A stretch of 64,000 nt of DNA from Microbacterium sp. K24. GTDB taxonomy: Bacteria > Actinomycetota > Actinomycetes > Actinomycetales > Microbacteriaceae. Position 1 is the stretch's first letter; every line of letters begins with the position of its first letter. Positions 11,519 to 20,340 of the stretch are shown in pieces. The stretch covers positions 62,001 to 126,000 of the forward strand of contig NZ_SSDJ01000138.1 of the NCBI RefSeq assembly GCF_004794465.1, given 5' to 3'. A program made the position numbers and the translations under genes. The notes under the pieces are model-generated. The model had not been told where the DNA came from. It was given only the letters and a program-made list of their open reading frames with translations, and did no database searches.

Positions 11519-12085
11519 GTGGCTGTACTTCCGATTCGCATCATGGGCGACCCCGTTCTCCACTCCCCCGCCTCTCCTGTCGAAGAGATCACGGACGACA
11601 TCCGCTCGCTGGTCGCCGACATGTTCGAGACGATGGATGCGGCTCCCGGCGTCGGGCTCGCCGCCCCACAGGTGGGTGTCCCGCTCCGCATCTACACCTA
11701 CGCGTACGTGGATGACGACGACCAGCCGTGGCGGGGAGTGCTCATCAATCCCGAACTCTGGATCGCGCCGATCGAGCCGGGCGATCCCGACCCCGAGCTG
11801 GAGTCGGAAGGGTGCCTCTCCTTCCCCGGCGAACGCTTCCCGCTGCGTCGCTCGGAGCGTGTGCGCCTCACGGCGACCGATCTGGAGGGGCGTCCGGTGA
11901 CGATCGACGTCGACGGCTGGCGCGCGCGGATCATGCAGCACGAGTTCGATCACCTCGATGGCGTCCTCTACGTGGATCGGCTCTCCGACGGCGACTGGAA
12001 GACGGTTCAGAAGATCGCTCGCAAGCGCGGCTGGGGGCGCGCCGGGGTGAGCTGGATGCCCGGCGTCGACGACCTCGAAGGCTGA
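11519..12085 (+). CDS. def: Peptide deformylase
   Basis: Metalloenzyme that removes the formyl group from the N-terminal methionine of new proteins. The 188-residue product has all three signature motifs: GVGLAAPQ near residue 44, EGCLSFP near residue 97 with the metal-binding cysteine, and QHEFDHLDG near residue 140 with two metal-binding histidines and the catalytic glutamate. The GTG start agrees with the leaderless promoter and leaves a normal N terminus (IRIMGDPVL). No fmt or rsmB gene lies beside it. Confidence 0.96.
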   Translation: MAVLPIRIMGDPVLHSPASPVEEITDDIRSLVADMFETMDAAPGVGLAAPQVGVPLRIYTYAYVDDDDQPWRGVLINPELWIAPIEPGDPDPELESEGCLSFPGERFPLRRSERVRLTATDLEGRPVTIDVDGWRARIMQHEFDHLDGVLYVDRLSDGDWKTVQKIARKRGWGRAGVSWMPGVDDLEG

Positions 12086-12212
12086 TCCCGCTCCCAGCGC
12101 AGTCACAGGATCCTTGGAGTTGCATCACAGACTCCAGGGCGGATAGCGTGGATCGACGCGTGCGGAATATCGGCACTGCGCACTCACGGGACGTTCTGGA
12201 GGGGACAAGATC

Positions 12213-12728
12213 ATGATGAAACTGCGCAATCGACGCGCTCTGATGCTCGCAGGGACCGCGGTGGCGCTTTCCCTCGCCCTGAGCGGCTGCAGCGCCATAA
12301 ACGACATTCTCGGCAGCGGTTCCGGCGACGCCGACCGTGACGAGGAGACCGGTCAGGTCACCGAGAGCGCGAACATCGACGTCTTCTCCGTGAAGCTCGG
12401 CGACTGCATGGCCGACACCGGCTCGGGCACGCTCACCGACGCGAACGTCCTGCCGTGCGATGAGCCTCACGATCTCGAGGTCTTCTACGAGATCAAGATG
12501 GACGACGGCGACTTCTCGGAAGAGGCCATCGATACCGCTTCGCAGGAATGCATCGGCGACGCCTACACGACCTTCGTCGGCGTCGCGTACGCGGATTCTG
12601 CGCTCGACGTCACGACTCTGACCCCGACGAAGGATTCGTGGGAGCAGAACAACGACCGCGTCGTCCAGTGCCTGATCGTGGATCCCGCCGGACAGACCAC
12701 CGGATCCCTGCAGGGTGCGGCACGCTGA
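12213..12728 (+). CDS. Lipoprotein with a Septum_form-like domain
   Basis: A 171-residue secreted lipoprotein. The signal peptide ends in the lipobox LSGC, with the lipidated cysteine at residue 26. The mature part, with VKLGDCM, LPCDEPHDLEVF and two later cysteines (QECIG, VQCLIV), matches the domain seen in actinobacterial 'septum formation' family proteins. A role in septation is only by family name. GGAGGGG lies nine bases before the ATG at 12213; a second in-frame ATG follows directly. A strong hairpin terminator follows. Confidence 0.75.
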   Translation: MMKLRNRRALMLAGTAVALSLALSGCSAINDILGSGSGDADRDEETGQVTESANIDVFSVKLGDCMADTGSGTLTDANVLPCDEPHDLEVFYEIKMDDGDFSEEAIDTASQECIGDAYTTFVGVAYADSALDVTTLTPTKDSWEQNNDRVVQCLIVDPAGQTTGSLQGAAR

Positions 12729-12737
12729 CACTCCTGA

Positions 12738-12765
12738 GAAGGCCCCGCCGAACGGCGGGGCCTTC
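12738..12765. terminator. Bidirectional intrinsic terminator
   Basis: A perfect 13-bp stem (12738-12750 with 12753-12765), GC-rich with A/T-rich ends, lies between the stop codons of two converging genes and can serve both. Confidence 0.8.
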
Positions 12766-12771
12766 TGCGTG

Positions 12772-13350
12772 TCATGACGCGGCGGGTCGTGCCCGCAGAT
12801 GGATGCGCTTGCCCTCTTTGCTGAAGATCGACACGACCTCGGTCGGCCCCGGGCCGGCGGATGACAGCCAGTGCGGCACGCGCGTGTCGAATTCCGCGGC
12901 CTCTCCCGGTCCGAGCGTCACGTCCTGATCGCCGAGGACGAGCCGGAGCCTTCCGGATATGACGTACAGCCACTCCTGGCCGTCGTGCACCTTCGGCTGC
13001 GGCACCGCCGTGATTCCCACCGGATGCGCCGGGAACGTGACCTTGAAGGTCTGCACGGGGCTGGACGCCGGCGAGAGGGATTCGTACCGGATCCCCTCGA
13101 CCTCTCTCGTCGTCCGCGACACGCGCGGGTCGGGCACAGCGCGTGGCACGACGTCGTCGAGGCCGATGCCGAGTGCGCGCGCGATCGGCACCAGCAGCTC
13201 GAGGTTCGGCGCTCTCTTCCCCGCCTCCAGCCGGGAGAGTGTGCTCGGAGAGATGTCGGTGAGCGCGGAGAGGTCGACCAGGGTCATGCTGCGCTTCTCC
13301 CTCCAGCTCTTGAGCCGGGGACCGATGAGGGCGAGCGAGTGATCGGACAC
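12772..13350 (-). CDS. XRE-family regulator with cupin sensor domain
   Basis: A 192-residue transcription factor. Residues 10-65 form a helix-turn-helix of the XRE/Cro type (LVDLSALTDISPSTLSRLE). Residues about 105-180 form a cupin barrel (HDGQEWLYVISGR then GPGEAAEFDTRVPHWL), a common architecture for small-ligand repressors. The GTG at 13350 is preferred over open frame further upstream because AAAGGAGC lies about five bases before it and the helix-turn-helix begins directly after. Divergent from the FAD oxidoreductase, its likely target. Confidence 0.88.
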   Translation of the reverse strand: MSDHSLALIGPRLKSWREKRSMTLVDLSALTDISPSTLSRLEAGKRAPNLELLVPIARALGIGLDDVVPRAVPDPRVSRTTREVEGIRYESLSPASSPVQTFKVTFPAHPVGITAVPQPKVHDGQEWLYVISGRLRLVLGDQDVTLGPGEAAEFDTRVPHWLSSAGPGPTEVVSIFSKEGKRIHLRARPAAS

Positions 13351-13362
13351 GAACGCTCCTTT

Positions 13363-13375
13363 TGCTGTTTCAGCA
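13363..13375. promoter_or_regulatory. Candidate operator: 13-base palindrome
   Basis: TGCTG-TTT-CAGCA is a perfect inverted repeat in the 67-base divergent gap between the XRE-cupin gene and the FAD oxidoreductase gene. Its position suits a site bound by the adjacent regulator. This is inferred from position and symmetry only. Confidence 0.4.
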
Positions 13376-13417
13376 TGAATAGTTGCCGAAAGCGTATCAG
13401 CTGCGCACAGTGGAGAC

Positions 13418-14419
13418 ATGACCGAACGAACCGCATCCGCTTCCCTCGACCATGCACACCGCTCGATCTCCGACGAGCACTGGGATGTCATCATCATCGG
13501 CGGCGGCGCAGCCGGTTTGAGCGCCGCGCTCATCCTCGCCAGAGCGCGTCGTCGCGTGCTGGTCCTCGACTCTCAGGAGCCCCGCAACCGGTTCGCACCC
13601 CATATGCACGGGGTTCTGAGCCGCGACGGCTACTCGCCGCTCGACCTCGTCGCCGACGGATACCGCGAGGTGCGGGCGGTCGACGGCGTCATCGTCGACG
13701 CCCGGTCCACGACGACCCGTGCGATCCCCGAGGGCTTCGAGGTCGAGACGGAGGCCGGCGTGCATGCGACGGCGCGGCGTCTCATCGTCGCGACCGGCGC
13801 ACGGGATGAGCTGCCCGACATCCCCGGGCTGGCGGAGCAGTGGGGCCGTGGTGTCGTCGCCTGCCCCTACTGCGACGGATATGAGGCCACCGGCCGCGCG
13901 ATCGGCGTGCTCGTGACGTCGGTCCCCGGACTCCACAAGGCGCACATGCTGCGGGCGTACTCCGACGACCTCACCGTGTTCACGGCTCTGGCCGGCGCCA
14001 TCCCCGACGAGGAGCGGCTCGTGCTCGAAGCCCGGGGCATGCGCATCGAGACCCGCACGGTCACGCGGGTGATCTCGGATGCCGGTCGCCTCACAGCGCT
14101 CGGCCTGGAAGACGGCACCACGACGCCCGTCGATGTCGTGTTCGCCGAGCCCGCGCTCGTCGCGCTCGACGAACCCCTGCGCCAGCTCGGAGCTGACCGT
14201 ATCGACTCCCCTTTCGGACCGTGGACGGCCGCCGATGCTCTCGGCAGGACGAGCATCGACGGCGTGTGGGCCGTGGGCAACTCTGCCAGCCCCGCGGCGC
14301 TCGTGCCCCTCGCCATGGGCTCCGGCGCGACCGCGGCGCTGGCGATCAACGGCGAGCTCGTGGCTCTCGACGTGGCTGCAGCGGCCGAGCGCGTCGCGGC
14401 ATCGGCGGTTGCCTCGTGA
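13418..14419 (+). CDS. NAD(P)/FAD-dependent oxidoreductase, thioredoxin reductase-like
   Basis: A 333-residue flavoprotein. The FAD-binding motif GGGAAGLSAAL lies near residue 29 and the conserved ATGARDELPDIPG motif near residue 125. A redox-type CPYCDG near residue 150 stands where thioredoxin reductases have CATCDG. WAVGNSA near residue 285 corresponds to the second FAD motif. The middle NADPH domain lacks the classic GGGNSA motif (GVLVTSVPGLHK instead), so it may not be a true thioredoxin reductase. GGAG precedes the ATG. The methyltransferase gene overlaps its stop by four bases. Confidence 0.85.
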   Translation: MTERTASASLDHAHRSISDEHWDVIIIGGGAAGLSAALILARARRRVLVLDSQEPRNRFAPHMHGVLSRDGYSPLDLVADGYREVRAVDGVIVDARSTTTRAIPEGFEVETEAGVHATARRLIVATGARDELPDIPGLAEQWGRGVVACPYCDGYEATGRAIGVLVTSVPGLHKAHMLRAYSDDLTVFTALAGAIPDEERLVLEARGMRIETRTVTRVISDAGRLTALGLEDGTTTPVDVVFAEPALVALDEPLRQLGADRIDSPFGPWTAADALGRTSIDGVWAVGNSASPAALVPLAMGSGATAALAINGELVALDVAAAAERVAASAVAS

Positions 14420-15090
14420 GCCCCGAGGATCACCGGACGGAACCGCCTGTCGAGCCTGCGGCGTTCTGGGAGGATCGCTACCGCTCCACCCGCGGCGAGC
14501 ACGGCCGGGTATGGAGCGGACGCGTCAACGAGGCCGTGGAGCGGGAGATCTCCGGGATCCCCTCGGGAACAGCTCTCGAGCTGGGCTGCGGCGAGGGTGG
14601 CGACGCCCTCTGGCTCGCAGGGCGGGGGTGGCAGGTGACAGCGATCGACATCTCCGCCACTGCCCTCGCGGTCGGCGCTGCGGAGGCCGAGCGCACCGGC
14701 CTGGCCGACAGGATCCAGTGGATCCGGGCCGACCTCTCGACCTGGCAGCCGTCCGGAGAGTTCGACCTCGTGACGTCGGCGTTCCTGCACTCCCCCGTCG
14801 ATCTGCCGCGTGAGGAGGTGCTGCGCCGCGCGGCGACGGCGGTCGCCCCCGGCGGCAGACTGCTCGTCGTCGGGCACGGAGAGACGCCGCCCGGGTCGAA
14901 GCTCGGCCGACACCTGCACGAGGGGCCACCGCTGCCGTCGTCGGACGACGTGCTCGCATCCCTCCACCTCGCCGACGATTGGACCATCGAGACGAACGCG
15001 CACGTCGAGAGGCCGGGCGTCTGGCGCGACGGCTCGACCGTCACTCTCGTCGATTCGGTGGTGCGGGCGCGACGCGGAGCAGCCGAGTGA
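14416..15090 (+). CDS. SAM-dependent class I methyltransferase
   Basis: A 224-residue Rossmann-type methyltransferase. LELGCGEGGDALWLA near residue 56 is motif I, AIDISATAL the motif II acidic loop, and RADLSTW motif III. The N-terminal FWEDRYR is typical of thiopurine/tellurite-type small-molecule methyltransferases. The GTG start overlaps the oxidoreductase stop (GTGA), so the two are translationally coupled and probably act on the same compound or stress. Substrate unknown. Confidence 0.85.
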   Translation: MSPEDHRTEPPVEPAAFWEDRYRSTRGEHGRVWSGRVNEAVEREISGIPSGTALELGCGEGGDALWLAGRGWQVTAIDISATALAVGAAEAERTGLADRIQWIRADLSTWQPSGEFDLVTSAFLHSPVDLPREEVLRRAATAVAPGGRLLVVGHGETPPGSKLGRHLHEGPPLPSSDDVLASLHLADDWTIETNAHVERPGVWRDGSTVTLVDSVVRARRGAAE

Positions 15091-15176
15091 CCGCGCGCAG
15101 GCGGCTGCGCTATCCTCACTGAGCGCGCGCGGTGACCCTTCGGTGTCCGGACCGGCGCCACGAGAGGAGATCGCCG

Positions 15177-16070
15177 ATGTTCACCGGCCTCAGCGCCTTC
15201 CCCCTGACGCCCCTGCGGGACGACTCGTTCGACGAGGCGTCCTTCGCGCGCCTCATCGAACGACTGGTCACGGCAGGGGTGGATTCGCTCACCGCCCTCG
15301 GTTCGACGGGCTCCTACATGTACCTCGACCGTGACGAGCGCCGCCGCGTCGCACGCGCGGCGGTGACGCTGGCGGGTGACGTCCCCGTCATGGTCGGCAT
15401 CGGAGCGCTGCGCACCTCCGAGGTGAAGCGGCTCGCCGACGATGCGCAGAACGCCGGCGCGAGTGCCGTGCTGCTCGCGCCCGTGACCTATCAGGCACTC
15501 ACGGCCGACGAGGTGTTCACGCTGTTCGACGACGTCACCGCGGGCCTCTCGGTGCCGCTCGTCGTCTATGACAACCCGGGCACGACACACGTCACGTTCA
15601 CCGACGATCTCTACGCGCGCATCTCGACGCTGCCGCACGTCGCCTCCATCAAGATCCCCGGCGTACCGTCGGATCCGCAGATCGCGGCGGCGCGAGTGCA
15701 GGCGATCCGCGAACGCGTCCCGAGCACCGTGAGCATCGGCGTCTCGGGCGATGCGTTCGCCGCGACCGGTCTGAACGCCGGATGCGATGCCTGGTACTCG
15801 GCCATCGGGGGCACGCTCCCCGGTCCGGCACTGACCATCACCCGCGCCGCGCAGAGCGGTGACCAGGCGGCGGCGACCGCGGAATCGACCCGCCTGCAGC
15901 CCCTGTGGGATCTGTTCGCCGAGTTCGGCAGCTACCGGGTGACGGCAGCGATCGCCGAGCGCCTCGACCTGGTGGCTCCGCACTGCCTTCCGCGTCCGGT
16001 GCAGGGACTCGGGTCACAGGCGAGGGCGAGGGTGACCGAGATCATCGACGAACTCGGACTCCGTGGCTGA
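15177..16070 (+). CDS. Dihydrodipicolinate synthase-family lyase/aldolase
   Basis: A 297-residue TIM-barrel enzyme of the DapA/NanA class I aldolase family. TALGSTGSYMYL near residue 40 matches the phosphate/carboxylate loop, VVYDNPGTT near residue 138 holds the family tyrosine, and IKIPGVPSD near residue 158 contains the likely Schiff-base lysine. Although the DapA fold is clear, it stands alone without lysine genes, so the substrate may be another 2-oxo acid. GAGGAGA precedes the ATG. A long hairpin terminator follows the stop. Confidence 0.82.
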   Translation: MFTGLSAFPLTPLRDDSFDEASFARLIERLVTAGVDSLTALGSTGSYMYLDRDERRRVARAAVTLAGDVPVMVGIGALRTSEVKRLADDAQNAGASAVLLAPVTYQALTADEVFTLFDDVTAGLSVPLVVYDNPGTTHVTFTDDLYARISTLPHVASIKIPGVPSDPQIAAARVQAIRERVPSTVSIGVSGDAFAATGLNAGCDAWYSAIGGTLPGPALTITRAAQSGDQAAATAESTRLQPLWDLFAEFGSYRVTAAIAERLDLVAPHCLPRPVQGLGSQARARVTEIIDELGLRG

Positions 16071-16074
16071 AAGG

Positions 16075-16110
16075 GAAAGGCCCGGAACTCGTCTGAGTTC
16101 CGGGCCTTTC
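16075..16110. terminator. Strong intrinsic terminator
   Basis: A perfect 16-bp stem (16075-16090 with 16095-16110) with a GTCT loop ends in CTTTC. It separates the DHDPS-like gene from the minus-strand tRNA-Asn, and the GAAAGG/CCTTTC ends let it work in both directions. Confidence 0.85.
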
Positions 16111-16112
16111 AT

Positions 16113-16188
16113 TGGCTCCCCGGCTTGGACTCGAACCAAGAACCTGCCGGTTAACAGCCGGCTGCTCTGCCAATTGAGCTACCGAGGA
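16113..16188 (-). tRNA. tRNA-Asn (GTT)
   Basis: A full cloverleaf can be drawn on the minus strand. The 7-bp acceptor stem (TCCTCGG with CCGGGGA) is followed by an encoded GCCA end. The D arm (GCTCAATTGGCAGAGC) and the TψC arm (GGTTCGAGTCC) are present. The 5-bp anticodon stem GCCGG/CCGGC holds the loop CTGTTAA, with anticodon GTT at 16153-16155. It sits just beyond a strong terminator. Confidence 0.96.
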
Positions 16189-16285
16189 ATGTGCTCCGCT
16201 GCGCGGGCAACTCGACAAGCTTAGCAAACTCCAGACCGCACTCGTGACACCGGGGCGGGGTCTGCGCGGGTCGGGCGTGTCGTGA

Positions 16286-17059
16286 TCAGTGGCGCGAATC
16301 CGACTCGGCATTGGGCACCCAGAGCAGGTCCTTGCCGACCCCGCGAGCCACGACGTGACCGCCGCGGAGCATCAGGGTCTCGGCGTTCAGCTCGCGGATG
16401 AAGGCCGCGTCGTTGGTCACGAGAAGAGCCGCCATCGACTCCTCCTTGCGACGTCGCGTGATCGCGTCGAACACGACCGGTCGCACCTCCAGATCGAGGT
16501 TCGCGAGGATCTCGTCCGCGATGAGCACCTTCGGCTCCAGGATGAACGACCGCGCGATCGCGACGCGCTGACGCATGCCGGCACTCAGCTCATAGGGGAA
16601 CTTCGCGGCCGTGCCGAGGGGCAGGTGCAGCTCATCGAGCAGCGTGGCGACACGGATCGAGAGCGCCTTGGTGTTGACCCGGCGTTCGCGGACGAGGATC
16701 GGCTCGGCGATCACCTCGTTGACAGTGAGCCGGGGCGGCAGATCGGCACCGGCGCCCTGCGGGACGAAACCGGTGCGATACGTGAGGATGCGGTGCTTCC
16801 GGCCGGGCCTGCGCACGTCGACCCCGCACACCACCGCGCTTCCGCCCACGACCTTCACGGAGGGGTCGGTGGACCCGGCGAGAGCGGCCACCAGCGTCGA
16901 CTTGCCCGAACCGGTGGGACCGGCGACGCAGATGAGTTCCCCGGGGGCCAGAGAGAAGGTCACACCGTCGACGGCGCGCGTGGGCGAACCGTGCCCGATC
17001 CGGTCGATCACCAGATCCGAGCAGTCGATCGCGTTCGAGGATTCCGGCCGGCGGGACAT
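16286..17059 (-). CDS. Orphan ABC-type ATPase
   Basis: A 257-residue nucleotide-binding domain. Walker A GPTGSGKST lies at residues 47-55, a Q-loop in VPQG near residue 108, the signature LSAGMRQRV near residue 167 (LSAGM in place of LSGGQ), and Walker B VLIADE near residue 188. The H-loop position reads VTNDAAF, so the usual switch histidine is replaced by asparagine. No permease or binding protein gene lies nearby. It could energise an importer encoded elsewhere or act outside transport. It follows dnaG by 36 bases on the same strand. Confidence 0.8.
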   Translation of the reverse strand: MSRRPESSNAIDCSDLVIDRIGHGSPTRAVDGVTFSLAPGELICVAGPTGSGKSTLVAALAGSTDPSVKVVGGSAVVCGVDVRRPGRKHRILTYRTGFVPQGAGADLPPRLTVNEVIAEPILVRERRVNTKALSIRVATLLDELHLPLGTAAKFPYELSAGMRQRVAIARSFILEPKVLIADEILANLDLEVRPVVFDAITRRRKEESMAALLVTNDAAFIRELNAETLMLRGGHVVARGVGKDLLWVPNAESDSRH

Positions 17060-17095
17060 GTCTCTATCCTGCCCTCTGCAGACCCGCCGCCTGCG

Positions 17096-18955
17096 TTACG
17101 ACTCGGCGAACCGCTGACGCTCCGCATCGATGTCGCGCAGGCGCACACGCAGGGCGCGGCCGCCGTCGGACTCGGCGGGAACGCGCTGAACGGCGCCGAG
17201 GAGCTCCTGCTTCTCACGCTCCAGCTGACGCAGGATGAGCCGACGTGCGAGGTCGGTCGCCGAGGTCAACGCTCCCTCCTCGTTCTTCGCCGGGAACGGC
17301 GTCATCAGCAGCTCGCCCGCCAGTGACCGGTACGGCTCGCGCACGCTGTTCACGGCATCCGTCACCCATCCGGCCCGCGTGCGATCCGGGGCGGCCGCGA
17401 CGGCCTCGCGCACGGCGTCGAGGCCCGGCGTGCGGAAAGGAGCACCGAGCGCGCGGTTCAGAAGGGTCTGATCCACCTGGTGCCCATACTGCAGCGCGCC
17501 CATCAGCGCGTCGCGTTCCACGGCGACGTCCGCGGTGCGCGGCAGACTCGCGAGCGTCACCGGGGCGACGGACGCGGCACCGGTCGCGGGGTCGACCGCG
17601 GGGGTCTCACGACGAGCGGCGGGCTGATGCGAGGCGCCGCGCGCGGCGCGCTCGACCTCGTTGCGCACCTCGGTGGGGTCCATGCCGAGGCGGCGTGCCA
17701 GCACTCGCTCGTAACCGGGTCGGAGGAGCTGGTCGCGGATCTCCGCGACGATCGGCGCCGCGGCACGGAGCGCCCCGACGCGGCCCTCGACGGTGGCGAG
17801 GTCGAAGCCGCTGAGCTTGCGGTCGATCGCGAACTCGAACATCGGGACCTTGGCGTCCATGAGACCGCGCACGGCGGCATCCCCGCGCTGCAGGCGCAGA
17901 TCGCACGGATCGAGGCTGTCCGGCGCGACCGCCACGAACGTCTGGGCGTTGAACCGGTCGTCCTCGGTGAACGCGCGAAGCGCCGCCTTCTGCCCCGCCT
18001 CATCGCCGTCGAACGTGAAGACGACCTCGCCGGACGCGTTGTCGTCGCCCATCACGCGACGCAGCACCTTGATGTGCTCGGTGCCGAACGCCGTGCCGCA
18101 TGTCGCGATCGCTGTCGTGAGACCCGCGAGGTGACACGCCATCACGTCGGTGTATCCCTCCACGACGACGACGCGCCGGGGGTCGCCCCGCGAGATGTCG
18201 CGCTTGGCGAGGTCGAGTCCGTAGAGCACCTGCGCCTTCTTGTAGATCGGGGTCTCCGGGGTGTTCAGGTATTTCGGTCCCTGGTCGTCGTCGAAGAGCT
18301 TGCGCGCACCGAAGCCGATCGTCTGTCCGGAGACGTCGCGGATCGGCCACACCAGACGGCCGCGGAACCGGTCGTAGACGCCGCGCTGGCCGGTCGAGAC
18401 CAGTCCCGAGGTGACGAGCTCGTCGCGCGTGAAGCCCTGCGCGGTGAGCGCCTTGAGCATGCCGTCCCAGCCGCGCGGCGCGAAGCCGACGCCGAAGTGC
18501 GCCGCTGCGCCCGCGTCGAAACCGCGCTCGCCCAGGAAGCGCCGGCCGGCCTCGGCATCCGGCGACAGCAGCTGGGCGCGGAAGAACTCCGCCGCCGCCG
18601 TGTTCGCTGCATAGAGGCGGCTGCGTCCGCTGGTCTCGGGGGCCGCTCCCCCGTCTTCGTAATGCAGCGTGTAGCCGATGCGGCCGGCGAGACGCTCGAC
18701 GGCCTCGGTGAAGCTGACATGGTCCATCTCGCGCAGGAACGAGTAGACGTCACCCGATTCTCCACATCCGAAGCAGTGGTAGTAGCCGACCTGCTGCCGC
18801 ACGTGGAAGCTCGGGCTCTTCTCGTCATGGAACGGGCACAGTCCCTTGAGCGACCCGACACCCGCCGACTTCAGGGCGACGCGCTCGCCGATGATGTCGG
18901 CGATGTTGGTGCGCGCCTTCACCTCGTCGACGTCGGCCTGCCGGATGCGGGGCAT
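17096..18955 (-). CDS. dnaG: DNA primase
   Basis: Synthesises RNA primers for replication. The 619-residue protein has the CHC2 zinc finger (C40, H43, C61, C64). The RNA polymerase core follows, then a Toprim domain with VEGYTD near residue 265 and FDGDEAGQKA near residue 315. The C-terminal region would bind DnaB helicase. It begins at an ATG that shares one base with the dgt stop (TGATG), so the two are coupled. The length is normal. Confidence 0.96.
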   Translation of the reverse strand: MPRIRQADVDEVKARTNIADIIGERVALKSAGVGSLKGLCPFHDEKSPSFHVRQQVGYYHCFGCGESGDVYSFLREMDHVSFTEAVERLAGRIGYTLHYEDGGAAPETSGRSRLYAANTAAAEFFRAQLLSPDAEAGRRFLGERGFDAGAAAHFGVGFAPRGWDGMLKALTAQGFTRDELVTSGLVSTGQRGVYDRFRGRLVWPIRDVSGQTIGFGARKLFDDDQGPKYLNTPETPIYKKAQVLYGLDLAKRDISRGDPRRVVVVEGYTDVMACHLAGLTTAIATCGTAFGTEHIKVLRRVMGDDNASGEVVFTFDGDEAGQKAALRAFTEDDRFNAQTFVAVAPDSLDPCDLRLQRGDAAVRGLMDAKVPMFEFAIDRKLSGFDLATVEGRVGALRAAAPIVAEIRDQLLRPGYERVLARRLGMDPTEVRNEVERAARGASHQPAARRETPAVDPATGAASVAPVTLASLPRTADVAVERDALMGALQYGHQVDQTLLNRALGAPFRTPGLDAVREAVAAAPDRTRAGWVTDAVNSVREPYRSLAGELLMTPFPAKNEEGALTSATDLARRLILRQLEREKQELLGAVQRVPAESDGGRALRVRLRDIDAERQRFAES

Positions 18956-20340
18956 CAGCCCACCCCTTCGGCGACGGGCCGCCTCTCGGCGTGCGCGCCC
19001 GCCCGGGCGCGGGCGTGCCGTGGCGTCCAGATGCCGACCTCGGCGGGATCGATCTCGCCGACCAGACGGTTGTGCCAGTCGATCGCGCTCTGATCGGTCA
19101 GGCTGGCGATCTGGTCGACCACGACGCGGGCGCGCTCGGCGTCATCGACCGCGGCGACGAAGTCCGCCGCGAAGGCGGGCTCCAGCACATCGGCACCCGC
19201 CGACCAGAGAGCGTCGGTCGACCAGAGCGAGTCCGCGAGCCGCTTCAGCACTCGACGCTGCTCCTTGTACACGCCCTTGCGGGCGTCGATCGTGACGATC
19301 GCCTGACCCATGATGCCCTTGAGCACCGCGATCTCGGCCTCGACGACCCGCGGAACGACCACGTGGGCGTTGTACCGTACGAGATTGCTCCCGCTGTAGG
19401 CGGACCGCGTGGCCGACACCGAGGCGCGGGCGAAGCGCCCGATCAGGTCGCTCGTCAGGTTCTTCAGACGCGCGAGCGCCTGACGGGAGCGGTCGAACGA
19501 CGCGAGCCACATCGACTGCGAGGCCAGACGGTACAGCGCGTCGGCGAGCTCGTCGCGGGTGAAGTCGTAGCCGACCCACTGCTGGATGCGACCGACGAGG
19601 GCGTCGTGTCCGCGCGGATCCGCGAGCTGGGCGACGTCGACGTAGCCGTTGACGATCGCGTCTTCGAAGTCGTGCACGGAGTACGCGATGTCATCGGACA
19701 GGTCCATGATCTCGGCCTCGATGCAGCGCAGTCGCCCCGGAGCACCCTCGCGCATCCACCGGAAGACCGCCTCGTCTTCGGGGTAGACGCCGAACTTCAG
19801 CCGACCGCCCGGGTCGGGGACCGGACTGTCGACCGTCCACGGGTACTTGCAGGTCGCGTCGAGGCTGGCCCGCGTGAGATTGAGGCCCACCGAGTGGTCG
19901 TCGTCGTCGAGGACCTTCGCCTCGAGCCTGGTCAGGATGCGAAGGGACTGCGCGTTGCCCTCGAACCCGCCGATGTGCTCGGCCCATTCGTTGAGCGCGC
20001 GCTCGCCGTTGTGGCCGAACGGCGGATGGCCGAGGTCGTGGCTCAGGCACGCGGTGTCGACCACATCGGCGGAGACACCGAGGGCCGTCGCGAGCTCGCG
20101 ACCCACCTGCGCGACCTCGAGCGAGTGCGTCAGGCGGTTGCGTGCGAAGTCGGCGGTGCTGGCCGGGCTGAGCACCTGCGTCTTGGCGGCGAGGCGGCGG
20201 AGAGCGGCGGAATGCAGCACCCTCGCGCGGTCGCGGGCGAAGTCGTCGCGTTCCGAGCGGTGCGTCTCCGCGAAGAAGCGCTCGGCATCGCGGGCGTGGT
20301 AGCCGTCGGCCCGCGCGCCATCGTTCGAGTCAGCCACCAC
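18955..20340 (-). CDS. dgt: Deoxyguanosinetriphosphate triphosphohydrolase-like protein
   Basis: HD-domain enzyme that removes triphosphate from dNTPs. The 461-residue product shows RNRLTHSLEVAQVGRELA and the HD pair in CLSHDLGHPPFGHNGE, followed by the MDLSDDIAYSVHDFED metal-site helix. The GTG at 20340 is chosen because GGAG lies ten bases upstream; a second GTG follows directly at 20337. The start overlaps the dus stop. Pairing with dnaG is common in actinobacteria and links dNTP control with priming. Confidence 0.92.
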   Translation of the reverse strand: MVADSNDGARADGYHARDAERFFAETHRSERDDFARDRARVLHSAALRRLAAKTQVLSPASTADFARNRLTHSLEVAQVGRELATALGVSADVVDTACLSHDLGHPPFGHNGERALNEWAEHIGGFEGNAQSLRILTRLEAKVLDDDDHSVGLNLTRASLDATCKYPWTVDSPVPDPGGRLKFGVYPEDEAVFRWMREGAPGRLRCIEAEIMDLSDDIAYSVHDFEDAIVNGYVDVAQLADPRGHDALVGRIQQWVGYDFTRDELADALYRLASQSMWLASFDRSRQALARLKNLTSDLIGRFARASVSATRSAYSGSNLVRYNAHVVVPRVVEAEIAVLKGIMGQAIVTIDARKGVYKEQRRVLKRLADSLWSTDALWSAGADVLEPAFAADFVAAVDDAERARVVVDQIASLTDQSAIDWHNRLVGEIDPAEVGIWTPRHARARAGAHAERRPVAEGVG

